Below are positions 1 through 11,663 of a stretch of DNA of 64,000 bases, one piece after another (the first letter of the stretch is position 1; every line of letters begins with the position of its first letter). The translations under genes were made by a program, and so were the position numbers. The notes under the pieces are model-generated. The model did not search any database. It saw only the letters and a list, made by a program, of their open reading frames with translations, and had not been told where the DNA came from. The stretch lies in contig CM043944.1 in the NCBI GenBank assembly GCA_014529385.2, positions 92,539,476 through 92,603,475 on the forward strand. Direction: 5' to 3'. The DNA comes from Adiantum capillus-veneris (taxonomy: Eukaryota > Streptophyta > Polypodiopsida > Polypodiales > Pteridaceae).

Positions 1-510
1 GATTGCCTATGTAATAGTCCTTAAAACAATATCGGATGGCTTTCTTGCTCCCATGTCTCACATTGGTCTTTAGGTAAGACAAGTGGTGACCTTGAAAGTA
101 TGGTCTCATATCTCGATCAAGTGAAGAGACATGAAGCTTAAATATCACTACTATGTATCTAGTGTTAAACTCCATCGAGACAAAGACTAGATAGCCAAAT
201 TGCAGTCGAGTTTAAGTGAAAAATCCATTTGAGCTAAGGTAAAACTTATAGTGCCTCATTTTTCTAGGATTCTACCCCATCAAGGAAGTTATAATCTAGC
301 ACAAACCAATTAAGACTCTTTTGGAGCCTAGATAGGACAATTCGTGGAACTTATGAAACTTATTATTGAGTTAGAGTCTAGTTTAGATAAGCAAAAGATC
401 TTCAAACCAGCACTTGGTCTTACTATTCAATATTCAAAGTCCCTTGAGGCTAACAAATTACATACCCACTTGTAACCTAACTAATGAGTAATTATATAGA
501 TCTAAGCAAG
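1..510. other. Flank of repeat array, no gene seen
   Basis: No coding sequence was recognised. Around 72-95 the array word of the next region appears in reverse orientation ('caagtggtgaccttgaaa'), so this stretch is probably a decayed or inverted edge of the neighbouring array. Confidence 0.4.
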
Positions 511-3500
511 TATATATAATGAGTCTTCAAACTAATAATCCAAGGGAAGAGAGTAGCAAGGTCCACTACTTGTCCAAGCTCAGCTCTAGACAACATAGAA
601 AGATGCTAGTTCTACTAATTGTCTAATTATAGGCATGGAGAAATGATAGAAGGTTGACCACTTGTCCAACCTATCATCTCTAGTAAGATGGGAGGTTTGG
701 CCTTAAGATTCACCATGTAACCAACCTATACATCATTGTATTATGAAGAGTAAAAAAGCAAAGCTCCACCACTTGTCCAAGCTAGTTCTAAAATCCACAT
801 GGAGATAAGCAAGCTCCACCATTTGTCGAATCTCTCTTCCATTAAAACATGAAAAAACTCATCTATGTTGTACAGGGGGACTTTTTTCCAAGGTCCACCA
901 CTTGTCCAAGCTAGGATCCCTAGTAGCACGAGTGGTTTGGTCTCAAGATACACCACTTGTACACTCTATGTCATTATATTAAGAAGAACTATGTATTAAG
1001 GTCCACCACTTGTCCAACCTATAAGGTTATATCTTAAATGGTATCCTTTCTCACCACTTGAAATGCCCATGATATGTTTTACACGGGGTTTCATTCCAAG
1101 GTCCACCACTTGTCCAAGCTAACTCTATTCAAACATAGAGAGAAGCAAAGGTCCACCACTTGTCCAAGCTAACTCTATTCAAACATAGAGAGAAGCAAAG
1201 GTTCACCACTTGTCAAAGCTAGGCTCCGTTGAAGTATGGAGAGAAGTAACCTCCATCATTTTTCCAAGATAGGTGCCATTCAAACATGGAAAGAATCAAG
1301 ATCTACCATGTCTCCGAGATTCTAGGCTCCATTGAAACACCCTAAAACCATGATATTTTGTACATGGGGTGTTTACATTCAAGGTCTACCACTTCTCTAA
1401 CGTATTATACCTAGTAGCATGAGTGATTTGGTCTTAAGATTCACCACTTATCCACTCTATGTCATTATATTAAGAATAACTGGGTGTTAAGGTCCACCAC
1501 TTGTCCAACCTATAAGGGTATATCTTAAATGGTATCCTTCACCACTTATCAAGGTCCATCACCACTTTTCCAACCTATAAGGTTATATCTTGAATGATAT
1601 TTTTCCTCATCACTTGTAATGTCCATGCTATGTTTTACAAAGGGGTTTTGTTCCAAGACCCACCACTTGTCCAAGCTAACTCCATCCACCACTTGTCCAA
1701 GATAGGCTCCATTGAAACATGGAGAGAAGGATGATCCACCATTTCTCCAAGATAGGTTCCATTGAAACATTGAGAGAAGCAATCTCCACCATGTCTCCAA
1801 GCTAGGCTCCATTGAAATACCCTAAACCCATAATTTTGTACATGAGGGGTTTACATTCAAGGTCCACCACTTGTCCAACCTATTATCCCTAGTAGCAAGA
1901 GTGGTTTGGTCTCAAGATTCACCACTTGTACACTCTATGTCATTATATTAAGAAGAAATATGTGTTAAAGTCCACCACTTGTCCAGCCTATAAGGTTATA
2001 TTTTAAATAGTATCCTTTCTCACCACTTGAAATGCCCATGATATGTTTTACATGGGGGTTTCATTCCAAGGTCCACCACTTGTCCAAGCTAACTCTATTA
2101 AAACATATAGAGAAAGAAAGGTCCACCACTTGTCCAAGCTAGGCTCATTGAAACATGGAGAGAAGGAACCTCCACTGTTTCTCCTAGATAGGCTCCATTG
2201 AAACATGGAGAGAAATAAGCTCCACCATGTCTCCAAGTTGCTAGGCTCCATTGAAATACCCAATACCCATAATTTTTGTACATGGGGGGTTTACATTCAA
2301 GGTTCACCACTTGTCCAACCTATTATCCCTAGTAGGTTTGGTCTCATGATTCACCACTTGTCCACTCTATGTCATTATATTAAGAGGAATTAGGTGTTAA
2401 GGTCCACCACTTGTCCAACCTATAATGTTATAGCTTGAATGGTATTTTTTCTCACCACTTGTAATGCCCATGACATGATTTACATGGGGGTTTTGTTCCA
2501 AGGTACACCACTTATCCAAGATAAATCTATTGAAACATAGAGAGAAACAAAGGTCCACCACTTTTCCAAGCTAGGCTGCATTGAAACATGGACCTTAATA
2601 CCAAATTATTTCTAGTAGCATGAGTGATATTTTGTACATGGGGCGTTTACATTCAAGGTCCACCACTTGTCCAACCTATTTCCCTAGTAGGTTTGGTCCC
2701 ATTTCACCACTTATCCACTCTATGTCATTATATTAAGAATAATTGGGTGTTAAGGTCCACCACTTGTCCAACCTATAAGGTTATATATTGAATGGTATTT
2801 TTTCTCACCACTTGTAATGCCCATGATATGTTTTACATGGGTTTTTGTTCCAAGGTCCACCACTTTTCCAAGATAACTCTATTTAAACATAGAGAGAAAC
2901 AAAGGTCCACCACTTGTCCAAGCTAGGCTCCATTGAAACATGGAGAGAATGATGCTGCACCATTTATCCAAGATAGGCTGCATTGAAACATGGAGAGAAG
3001 CAAGCTTTACCATGTTTCCAAGCTAGGATCCATTGAAACACTCTAGGGGGTTTTATTTCAAGGCCCACCACTTGTTTTAACCTATTATCCCTAGTAGCAT
3101 GAGTGGTTTGGTTTCAAGATTCACCACTTGTACACTCTATGTCATTATATTGTGTTAAGGTCCACCACTTGTCCAACCTATAAGGTTATATCTTAAATGG
3201 TATCCTTTCTCGCCACTTGAAATGCCCATGATATGTTTTACATGGGAGTTTCATTCCAAGATCCACCACTTGTCCAAGCTAACCATATTCAAACATAGAG
3301 AGAAACAAAGGTCCACGACTGTCCAAGCTAGGCTCCATTGAAACATGGAGAGAAGGAACCTCCACCATTTCTCCTAGATAGGCTCCATTAAAACATGGAG
3401 AGAAGTAAGTTCCACCATGTCTCCAAGATGCTAGGCTCCATTGAAATACGCAAAACCCATGATATTTTGTACATGGGTGATTTACATTCAAGGTCAACCA

Positions 3501-4420
3501 TTTCTCCAACCTATTATCCCTAGTAGGTTTGGTCTCACAATTCACCACTTTTCCACTATATGTCATTATAATAAGAGGAATTGGGTGCTAAGGGTCCACC
3601 ACTTGTCCAGCCTATAAGGTTATACCTTGAATGGTATTTTTTCTCACCACTTGTAATGCCCATGACATGCTTTACATGGGGGTTTTGTTCCAAGGTTCAC
3701 CACTTGTCCAAGAAAATTCTATTGAAACATAGAGAGAAACAAAGGTCCACCACTTTTCCAAGCTAGGCTCCATTGAAACATGGACCTTAATACCAAATTA
3801 TTCCTAGTAGCATGAGTAATATTTTGTACATGGGGGGTTTGCATTCAAGGTCCACCACTTGTCCAACGTACTTTTCCTAGTAGGTTTGGTCGCAAGATTC
3901 ACCACTTGTCCACTCTATGTCATTATATTAATAATAATTGGGTGTTAAGGTCCACCACTTTTCCAACCTATAAGGTTATATATTGAATGGTATTTTTTCT
4001 CACCACTTGTAATGTCCATGATATGTTTTACATGGGGATTTTGTTCCAAGGTCCACCACTTGTCCAAGCTAGAATCTGTTCAAACATAGAGAGAAACAAA
4101 CATGCACCACTTGTCCAAGGTAGGCTCCATTGAAACATGGAGAGAATGATGCTCCACCATTTATCCAAGATAGACTCCATTGAAACATGGAGAGAAGTAA
4201 GCTCCACCATGTTTCCAAGATGCTAGAGTCCATTGAAATACTCAAAAACCCCTGATACTTTGTACATGGGGGGTTTACATTCAAGGTCCACCACTTGTCC
4301 AACCTATTATCCCTAGGAGCATGAGTGGCTTGGTCTCAGGATTCACCACTTGTCCACTCTATATCATTATATTAAGAAAAATTGGGTTTCCATATCTAAA
4401 TGGATCTTTGCTTGGATAAG
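511..4420. repeat. Nested minisatellite-like tandem array, block 1
   Basis: The short word 'aaggtccaccacttgtccaa' recurs many times, alternating with 'gctaggctccattgaaac' plus 'atggagagaag'. These combine into a longer unit marked by 'cactctatgtcattatat'. That marker starts near 962, 1453, 1931, 2363, 2716, 3133, 3554, 3911 and 4354, giving nine units of about 353-491 bp. Within each unit are a 'tgtacatggggg' segment, an 'acctattatccctagtag' segment and several short hairpin sequences. Copies differ by substitutions and small indels, so the array is old or heterogeneous. Reading frames across it spell repetitive peptides (AWTSGG, SPCFNG) and are not taken as genes. The same leader that opens this block (511-720) opens block 2. 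Confidence 0.9.
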
Positions 4421-4724
4421 TGGTAGACCTTGAGACCTAAATACCCATTCTACACTAGAGCATTGGTTAAGCCTTATACACTTCAAGCATACCTTTAACA
4501 ACAAGTAGTAGTTATTAGTTGACTTAAGTCTAGTTGAACTCCATGGTATTGAGACTAAGAGAGAGTGTAGCATAAAAAAGAGTCAGGATTTTAATTTGAC
4601 TTTCTTTCTATTAATGAGTAGATCATAGATGGATTTTGGTATCTAATAAAACCTTAGGGTAGACAATGTAAAAATCATGTCTATTGTTGTGTTTGCATTA
4701 AGTGTTCTTGTTCTTTAATTTCAG
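4421..4724. other. Spacer, probably intronic remnant
   Basis: No gene was recognised in this stretch. Near 4412-4437 the array word occurs in reverse orientation ('gataagtggtagaccttgag'). The right end is a pyrimidine-rich tract ending in 'ttctttaatttcag', a good plant 3' splice site immediately before the FCP1-like exon. Confidence 0.4.
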
Positions 4725-5500
4725 AACCATTACAGAAAAATGGATTGGCTATATGCTGGCATAAATTGAAGAAAACTATTGAATTACCCATCCAACCTCC
4801 TCCAAGACCTTGTCCAAGGAATGAATCACCTCCTTATCACCTACCACTTGCTTTCAAGGACATCAAAAGAGTACTTATCTTGGATCTAGAGGGGTTACTT
4901 CTCAAGACAGTTGAAATGAAACATGGAGATTCTATGCCATCTTGGGCTCAACACATGCGACTTGTGGAGGACAAAGATGAAGTTTATCATGTGGTGTGAC
5001 CAGACGCACAAAGTTTTTTGGATTTTTGTGCTGAATACTTTGAGCTATGGATATGGAGTTGCTATAACTTAACAAGGGTGCAACGCATCACACAAAAGTG
5101 TTTTCCTGAGCAGTATACCAAGTTCAAGGTGTTTATGAGTAACAAAAATTTCCAAAATCCAAATATCATGTTAGGATTTACAAGGGTTTATCACAAAAAT
5201 CTGAGTGATATTTGGAAGATATTTGAGGATTTGGATGCAAACAATACCTTAATTTTTGATGACACTCCATATAGGGTGATGTGGAACATGCCAGGGACAT
5301 ATCTTATATTTCCAAAGATGTGGAGGCAAACTTCCGAGCAACTTCAAAACTTCTTGCAGAGAACCATAATTCCATGGTTGGTAGGATGGTTGTATGCAAG
5401 AGATAAGAGAGTCTATACATATAACACAATTGTAAATCAGTATAGTGATTCTGAGACAAATTATGTCCTTGGTGTGTACTTGTCAACACGAAAGCATTGA
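4725..5500 (+). pseudogene. FCP1/NIF-type HAD phosphatase-like exon with in-frame TGA
   Basis: One reading frame runs from a likely splice acceptor (ag at 4723-4724) to the stop at 5498-5500, broken only by TGA at 4997-4999. The protein resembles the FCP1-like (HAD) phosphatase domain of plants. 'RVLILDLEGLLL' sits at the place of the catalytic DxDxT loop but has Glu for the second Asp, so catalysis is doubtful. 'FLDFCAEYFELWIWS' matches the 'FLxFCxxxFEVxIWSS' segment, and 'NTLIFDDTPYR' matches the late DD-containing motif. The stop lies where the family has Arg-Pro-Gly, so CGA to TGA is the simplest explanation. No upstream exon was found. It is flanked on both sides by related satellite blocks. 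It is probably a dead gene fragment; recoding or an alternative splice cannot be excluded. Confidence 0.65.
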
Positions 5501-6339
5501 ATAAATATGGCTATAAGATGCTTTTTTTATTCTAGTGTGTATCTTTCAACATTTGTATAATTTGATATAGTCTTTTTTTTTTTTATAAAAGGTGTGTCAA
5601 TTTTATGAACACTTGAATGGAGTGCACCCTACTCTAAGGGGACTTCAATGTACTATTGGAGTGCATCCTATTGTAAGGGGACTCTGATGTATTGCTAGAG
5701 TGCACCCAAATTTTTAGGGACTCATTTTTTATTTGATTGGGGCCTATGTTGGGTCATATAGTAAAAGAAATTCATTTTTTGTCAATTCATATCGAGGTTG
5801 CATTTATTTGGAACTATGAAAGAATTGATGTTTGATGTCAAAATAAAACTTGTAAGTGTGGATCAGAGAATTCATGGACTTTAAATATGTGAGAGGGATC
5901 TTTTTCTTGGGCACAAATGTTTGCTTCAAGAATTTTGTCATTACATACTTTATGTGAAAGAGTTTTAGAACCTAAAAGACTTTGAAAACAAAACTATGGA
6001 ATCTAAGTGCATGTATTCTTGAATGGCTTGAAAGTTGATGTATACATGCATGTCGCCTTGATGAAGATTTAGATCTGACAAGATGGAAAGATATAATTCT
6101 TGGACGTTACCTTTGTCAATTTGGTAATAACATATTTAACTTTCTTTTAATATGGGTGGAAAATATATTATTATGTGCATTTGGAAAATATATTATTATG
6201 TGTATATTTAACTTTCTTTTAATATGGGTGGAAAATATATTATTATGTGCATTTGGAACCTAATTGCTTGACCTTCAAACCAAGATTCCTATGTTATTTT
6301 TTCATATACTTTTTTATACTGAATTAAGATTGTGGATGC
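5501..6339. other. AT-rich non-coding stretch with short tandem duplications
   Basis: No gene was recognised. Three imperfect copies of 'ggagtgcaccctactctaag' lie between about 5617 and 5708. A direct duplication of roughly 65 bp ('aactttcttttaatatgggt' and 'ggaaaatatattattatgtg') lies at about 6135-6258. Confidence 0.6.
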
Positions 6340-7740
6340 AAGGTCCACCACTTGTTCAAGCTAGATCTAAGAAAGTATATATACTGAGTCTTCAAACTAG
6401 TAAACCAAGGGGAGAGAGAAGCAGGGTCCATCACTTGTCCAAGCTCATCTCTAGACAACATAGAGAGATGTTATGTCTACTAATTGTCCAATATAGTCAT
6501 GGAGAAATGATAGAAGGTTGATCCACTTGTCCAACCTATCATCTCTAGTAAAATGGGAGGTTTGGCCTTAAGATTCACCATGTAACCAACATATACTTCA
6601 TTGTATTATGAAGAGTAGAAAAGAAAAGCTCCACCACTTGTCTAAGGTAGTTCCAAAATCAACATGGAGAGAAGAAAGCTTCACCATTTGTCCAAGATAG
6701 GTTCCATTAAAACATGGAAAACCTCATATATGTTGTACATGGAAGCTTTTTTCCAAGGTCCACCACTTGTCCAAGCTAGGATCCATTAAAACATGGATAG
6801 AAACAAGGCTCCACAACTCGTCCAACCTTTATAGTTGCGAAGTGTACCGGTTGTCTAAACTAAGCATGGGAAAATAATAGAAGGTCCACCACTTATCCAA
6901 TATATTATCTCTAATAGCATGGGAGGTTTGGTCTCAAGATTTAGGAATTGGCTGACCTGTATTTCATTGTATTATGATGAATTTGGTTTTAAAGTCAACT
7001 ACTTATCCAAGCTATAAGTTTATATCTTGAATGGTATTCCTTCCCATCACTTAGAAAACCAATGATATGTTGTACATGGGAGGGTTTGTTACAAGGTCCA
7101 CCACTTGTCCAAGCTAGTTTCATTGAAACATGGATGAAGACAAGCTCCACCATTTGTTAAAGCTAGACTCCATTGAAATCTAGAAAATCCATTCTATGTT
7201 GTACATGGGGTTTTTGTTTAAAGGTCCAACACTTGTCCAAGCTAAGATCCATTGAAACATGGAGTAGAGAAACACTCCACCACTTGTCCAAGCTAGGCAA
7301 CATTGATAGTAGTTGGTTTATTTTGAAGATCCACCACGTGTCTAAGCTAACTCTATTGAAACATAGAGAGAAGCAAAGGTCCACCAACTGTTCAAGCTAG
7401 GCTCCATTGAAACATGGACAGAAGCAAGCTCCACCATTTCTCCAAGATAGACTCCATTGAAACATGGAGAGAATCAAAGGTCCACCATTTCTCCAAGCCA
7501 AGATCTAGTTGTCCAACCTATAAGGTTATATCTTAAATGGTAATCTTTCTAATCACTTGGAATACCCATGATATGTTTTACATGGGGGTTTTGTTCCAAG
7601 ATCACCACTTGTCCAAGCTAACTCTATTGAAACATAGAGAGAAGCAAAGGTCCACCACTTGTCCAAGCTAGTCTCCATTGAAACAAGGAGAGAAGCAAGC
7701 TCCATCATTTCTCCAAGATAGGCTAGCATGGATAAGTGCA
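6340..7740. repeat. Nested minisatellite-like tandem array, block 2
   Basis: This is the same repeat family as block 1. Its opening (about 6375-6640) is a close copy of 511-760, including 'agacaacatagagagatg', 'catggagaaatgatagaagg' and 'gaggtttggccttaagattc'. Hairpin words 'ctctat...atagag' and 'ctccat...atggag' recur at about 7346, 7452, 7621 and 7674. The two blocks therefore arose by segmental duplication, or one array was split by insertion of the DNA between them. Confidence 0.85.
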
Positions 7741-8244
7741 CCTTGAAACCAACCTTCCTATGAGGCAATAGAGCATATGCTACATATTTTATGTATGCCC
7801 CATGCCTCAAATTAAGAAGTTATAGATTAGAAGTGGACCTTGCTTAAATGCCACATGCAATAAATTAAGGAAAAATAGCCAAGTGGATTGTATTCCTCAA
7901 TGGATCCTTGCTTTCACAAGTTGTGAACCTTGAGTCACTTTTACATTAACTTGGACAAGTGGTGGACCTAGAAACCAAGCTCTCCATGTTGAGATAAGTT
8001 GTAGGTAGGACATTAGAACATAGACAACGATAATGGATGCAATATACTCCTCTCCTAATAATCCAATTGATTGAAACCATGATATTTTAGTTGTTTTCAT
8101 TGTGTATTGTATGTGCATAAAGTGGAATGAGACCTTAAGAAAACTCAAATTTTTGACAAAATCTCTATATTTTATACATGATATATTGAAAATTGTCCAA
8201 CCTGGGAATTGGGATTTTCCCACTTTACCTAATATGGTCTTAAG
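7741..8244. other. Array edge and spacer
   Basis: No gene was recognised. The array word occurs in reverse orientation at about 7948-7966 ('acaagtggtggacctagaaa'). At about 8199-8242 a segment 'gggaattgggattttccc' plus 'taatatggtctta' resembles the right end of the TIR element at 8387-8632, so a decayed second copy may end here, just before the reverse transcriptase fragment. Confidence 0.4.
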
Positions 8245-8940
8245 ACATTGTGATTGTAGTTTTTGATGATATTCTGGTATTTAGTAAATCTAAGCCAGAG
8301 CATAAAGAACACTTAACACGTGTATATAATCTGCTTGAACAAAATCACTTGTATTTGAATCCTAAAAAGAGTTCATTTTTCCAATCAACACCACATTAAA
8401 GAGTTTGAGACTTTAGAGCCAGTTTGGGAATCATCAATGTCTTAAAGATTTGGCCATATGGACAAATCTCAAACAATTTCTCAAGGCCAACTTCTTCCAC
8501 AAGGTAGTGCTTAAAAATCTCTTTCGAGCCATGCTGTCAAAAGTTTTGCTAAGCTTTCACCATGTGGTCAAATTATTAAGCTCATTTTGAAAGTGGGAAT
8601 TGGAAACTTCCCAAATTAATTAATATGGTGTTAATCTGAAATTGAATATTTGGGACACATTGTATCGGGAAAGGGAATACATGTAGACCCTAAGAAAATT
8701 GAAGCCTTTCAATCATGGCCTAGACCCAAAAATTTGCATGAATTTTATTCTTTTATTGGTCTATGCAGTTATTTTAGGAAGTTTGTACGTAACTTTGCCT
8801 ACAAATCTCATTACCTCACTCTCCTGTTAAAGAAAAATTCTCCTGATGTATGGTCTGATTTGAAGGAAAGTTCCTTTAATGCACACAAGAATGCTTTGTA
8901 CTGCAATTGCCTGATTTTGATAGACCATTCTTTGTCGTAG
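8245..8940 (+). pseudogene. Reverse transcriptase C-terminal part (element B)
   Basis: The first piece (8245-8386) reads 'DDILVFSKS' through 'YLNPKKSSFFQ', the strand after the catalytic DD and the thumb of Ty3/gypsy RT. After the TIR insertion the frame resumes with 'EIEYLGHIVSGKGIHVDPKK' and 'SFIGLCSYFRKFVRNF', the RT connection region. Removing 8387-8632 and one AATC copy restores the contiguous codons Q-S-E-I, so the interruption is clean. A frameshift near 8900 separates this piece from RNase H. Confidence 0.85.
8387..8632. mobile_element. MITE-like TIR element in RT of element B
   Basis: This 246-bp insertion has 13-bp terminal inverted repeats: AACACCACATTAA at 8387-8399 and TTAATATGGTGTT at 8620-8632 (12 of 13 positions pair). 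It is flanked by the direct repeat AATC at 8383-8386 and 8633-8636. It has no coding capacity. The insertion is proven by the split RT frame, which becomes continuous when it is removed. The superfamily is not clear from a 4-bp duplication. Confidence 0.75.
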
Positions 8941-9299
8941 TCACTGATGCTAGTGGAAAAGGTATCGGTGTAGTCCTTATGCAAGATAACCATCCACTCG
9001 CATTTGAAAGTTGTAAGTTTAAACCATCTGAAGCAAAATTTAGTACATATGACAAAGAGTTGACTGTTGTTGTACATGCTTTGATAATTTGGAAACACTA
9101 TTTAATGGGTGCTGATTTAATCATCAAAAATGATCAACAAAGTATCAAGTATTTACTGTTTCAACCCTTAGTAGATGATAGACATATTAAGTGGGTTGCC
9201 TGCATTCAAAGTTTTCAACCCAACATTCAATACCAACATTATAAAGAGAATGTTGTAGTTGACGCTTTGAGTCAAAACCATATGGTGGCATATGATTAG
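8907..9299 (+). pseudogene. RNase H domain (element B)
   Basis: RNase H degrades the RNA strand of the RNA-DNA hybrid during reverse transcription. The frame opens with 'FFVVVTDASGKGIGVVLMQ' (first catalytic Asp), then 'YDKELTVVVHAL' (Glu) and 'NDQQSIKYL' in place of the usual 'TDHQSLKYL'. It ends with 'ENVVVDALSQ', matching the 'NxVADALSR' end of Ty3/gypsy RNase H. It is in a different frame from the RT piece upstream. Confidence 0.85.
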
Positions 9300-9309
9300 C
9301 AACTATGTG

Positions 9310-10173
9310 CACACATTTTTGGAAGACACTATTCAAGAAAACTTTATTTCAAACAAGAATTGTGTGTAACTAAACCTTTTTGTACATTGATCATTAAAGA
9401 GTTGCAAAAACCACCCTATGCCCAAAAAGGATTCATTGCTACTTTTCAAAACTTCTGTCGTTATTTGTATTGGCCAATGATAAAAACTGATGTTAAATAA
9501 TAAGTTTCAATTTGTTTGATTTGTCAAAAGGTCAAAGCATCCAACAGGTAAGAAATTGGGACTTTTACACCCTCTCCCTATTCTTGAAAAACCTTGGGAA
9601 CATATTTCAATGAATTTTGTCACTGGATTTCCACTCACTGTTCACAAGCATGATATAATTTGGAATGTCATCGATCGTTTTTCTAAACAAGCATACTTCA
9701 TTCCTTGTAAGAAAACATTCACATCACATCAAGCTGCACTTCTATTTCTTAAAGCTATCTTTCCACCTCATGGTTTGCCTAAAGTCATGGTATTTGATCA
9801 AGATTCCAAATTTTGCAGTTCTTTTTGGACTACATTTTTTGAAAATCTTAGAACCACACTTGATTTTACTTTTACATTCCATCCCGAGTCTAATGGTCAA
9901 ACCGAAGTCACTAATCGCACTATCATTAACTTGTTAAAAGCTTTTGTTTCTTCTCAACCCAAGAAATGGGATGATTACGTGCATATTCTACAATTTGTAT
10001 ATAACAACACTACTCACACTGCCAGATGTAAATCTTTATTTGAAATTGTGTATGGTCATTCTCTGCCTACTCCTACTTCACGTCTTTCCAATATTGTGTC
10101 TGCTGTTGATGATTTTACTGCTAATTTTCATGATATTTATGCAAGTGTGCATTCTACCATTAAACACTCATAA
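9310..10173 (+). pseudogene. Integrase zinc module and catalytic core (element B)
   Basis: The zinc module (about 9395-9535) is degraded by stops but 'YLYWPMIKTDVK' and 'ICQKVK' remain. The core (9556-10173) shows 'KPWEHISMNFVTGFPLT', in which Asn stands where the family has the first catalytic Asp. It continues with 'VFDQDSKF' (second Asp) and 'SNGQTEVTNR' (Glu), so the DDE triad is N-D-E. Later 'VYNNTTHTARCKSLFEIVYG' is the usual core end. Confidence 0.85.
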
Positions 10174-10709
10174 GAACTTTACACTAAGCATGCTAACAAG
10201 CATCACACAACACACCAATTCAAAGAAGGGGATTATGTTATGCTTCTCATTGAAAAACGAAGGATCAAAAGTGTTGATACTAATGTTTTTGTTAAACTTG
10301 CTCCTCGTTTTTATGGTCCTTTCAAAATTTCTACTGTGGTTAATGATGTTTCCTTTCATTTAGACCTACCTTCACATTGGCACATTCACAATGCTTTCCA
10401 CATTAGTCTTTTACGACCTTTCGGATGAGTTCTACCTACACATCACATTTATGAGGATCCACCTTCACTTGTGGACCAAGAAGAACAACTCATCCCTGCA
10501 TAAATAGTTGATCACAAGACCACCACCACACACACTGGCATGGTTTATAACCGCTATCTTTTTACCTTCAAAGAAAACCCTCGAGAGGATGTCAAATGGA
10601 TGCCTTTTTTTCCGCAACTTCCAAACCTTCTCCACACTTTTCATCACTCATGGTCCAGTTGATTTGTTAGTGAGCAATTGAGGACAGTAGCTATGCCTGG
10701 TGGGAGGGA
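10174..10709 (+). pseudogene. Integrase C-terminus and chromodomain-like tail (element B)
   Basis: 'PRFYGPFKISTVVNDVSFHL' and 'IHNAFHISLLRPF' (10300-10428) are the GPY/F-type C-terminal module of Ty3/gypsy integrase. After a stop the frame gives 'IVDHKT', 'NRYLFTFKENPREDVKW', which fits a degenerate chromodomain and places the element among chromoviruses, whose integrase tail can guide insertion to particular chromatin. A purine-rich tract 'ggtgggaggga' at about 10699-10709 is the likely polypurine tract next to the LTR. Confidence 0.75.
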
Positions 10710-11195
10710 TGTAACAAGATTGGGCACCCTCCTATTGCATGTGGTTAACTGTAATTGGGATAGCTAGCTTAATGCTTAATTATGTGTTGTCTATTTGAAT
10801 TTGACTAACAATGAGTGCATGATGGTTTGTAGATTGGAACTATGGGAGTTGACGAGGAGGCGCCAACAAATAATAATTCTCTCAGTCATTTTATCCTACC
10901 ACATTATTTTAGATCTTTTATCAATAAGCCACTATGGTTAATTTTAAATAGGACAGTGAGAACTCACCCTAAGAGGGTCATGCAATAAGTAGTGTGTACC
11001 ATTCATAACTAAAGTGGGACTAAAGTCTAAAAGAGGGGCCTCCAATTTTTGGCACCAATAATAAATTAAATATCAAGTACCAAACTCCACAAGACGTGCC
11101 GTGGAGTTTGGGGCTAGGATTTTGGGCCTTTCTTGTGATGATGCTCTCAATTTCTCCTCTCCCCTCTCTAAAGCTATTCTGTGTTTTCACTGTAC
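10710..11195 (+). repeat. 3' LTR fragment of element B
   Basis: The LTR starts TGTAACAAGATTGGGC directly after the polypurine tract and is collinear with the LTR at 31387-31870 ('gaactcaccctaagagg', 'ccaataataaat', 'ccaaactccacaagac'). It stops at 11195 where element A begins. The rest is not found after the right end of element A, which is itself truncated. Confidence 0.8.
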
Positions 11196-11582
11196 TGTCA
11201 TAATAACTAATATCTAATTCTCCTAAATGATTTTCTCATGTTAAACTGATCATTTAATATGGGAAAGTGCCAGGGGAGAAAAAAAACTAGATTATTGGTA
11301 AGACTAGCAAACTGGTCACAGTAGGGATCCAAAGAAGGAAAAATTGGGATCCAAAGGGGGACCATCTGCAGAAGATCAATGTGCAAAGCAATGGGCTTCA
11401 AAGACCTAAGGTTCAGCCCATTAAGACTTCCAAAATGCTAAGGTTCCAAATTTCAAAGGGTAAGTCCAAATGGTCAAGCTTAAGGAAATTGGATGCTTTG
11501 TAAGTGTAACCAAAGTCTTCCTAGATCCCTACATGGGAGGGGGCGAGCCCTAAAGCTAGGAGAAGAGGGAGAAATAGGTGAG

Positions 11583-11663
<81 letters not shown>

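Larger units (their letters stand above)
8245..11195 (+). mobile_element. Chromovirus (Ty3/gypsy) element B, 5'-truncated
   Basis: Order on the + strand: end of reverse transcriptase, RNase H, integrase, chromodomain-like tail, polypurine tract and start of the 3' LTR. The 5' part (LTR, gag, protease, most of RT) is absent. A 246-bp TIR element sits in RT and element A sits in the 3' LTR at 11195/11196. The frames carry several stops and shifts and the first integrase Asp is replaced, so the copy is dead. A sister remnant lies at 31050-32000. Confidence 0.85.

Noticed and set aside
741-4302. Minus-strand open frames in array block 1 with repeated AWTSGG and SPCFNG peptides
   Set aside because: They are translations of the satellite word, change frame between copies and have no domain or consistent start.
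6264-7810. Open frames in array block 2
   Set aside because: Same repeat-derived peptides as in block 1.
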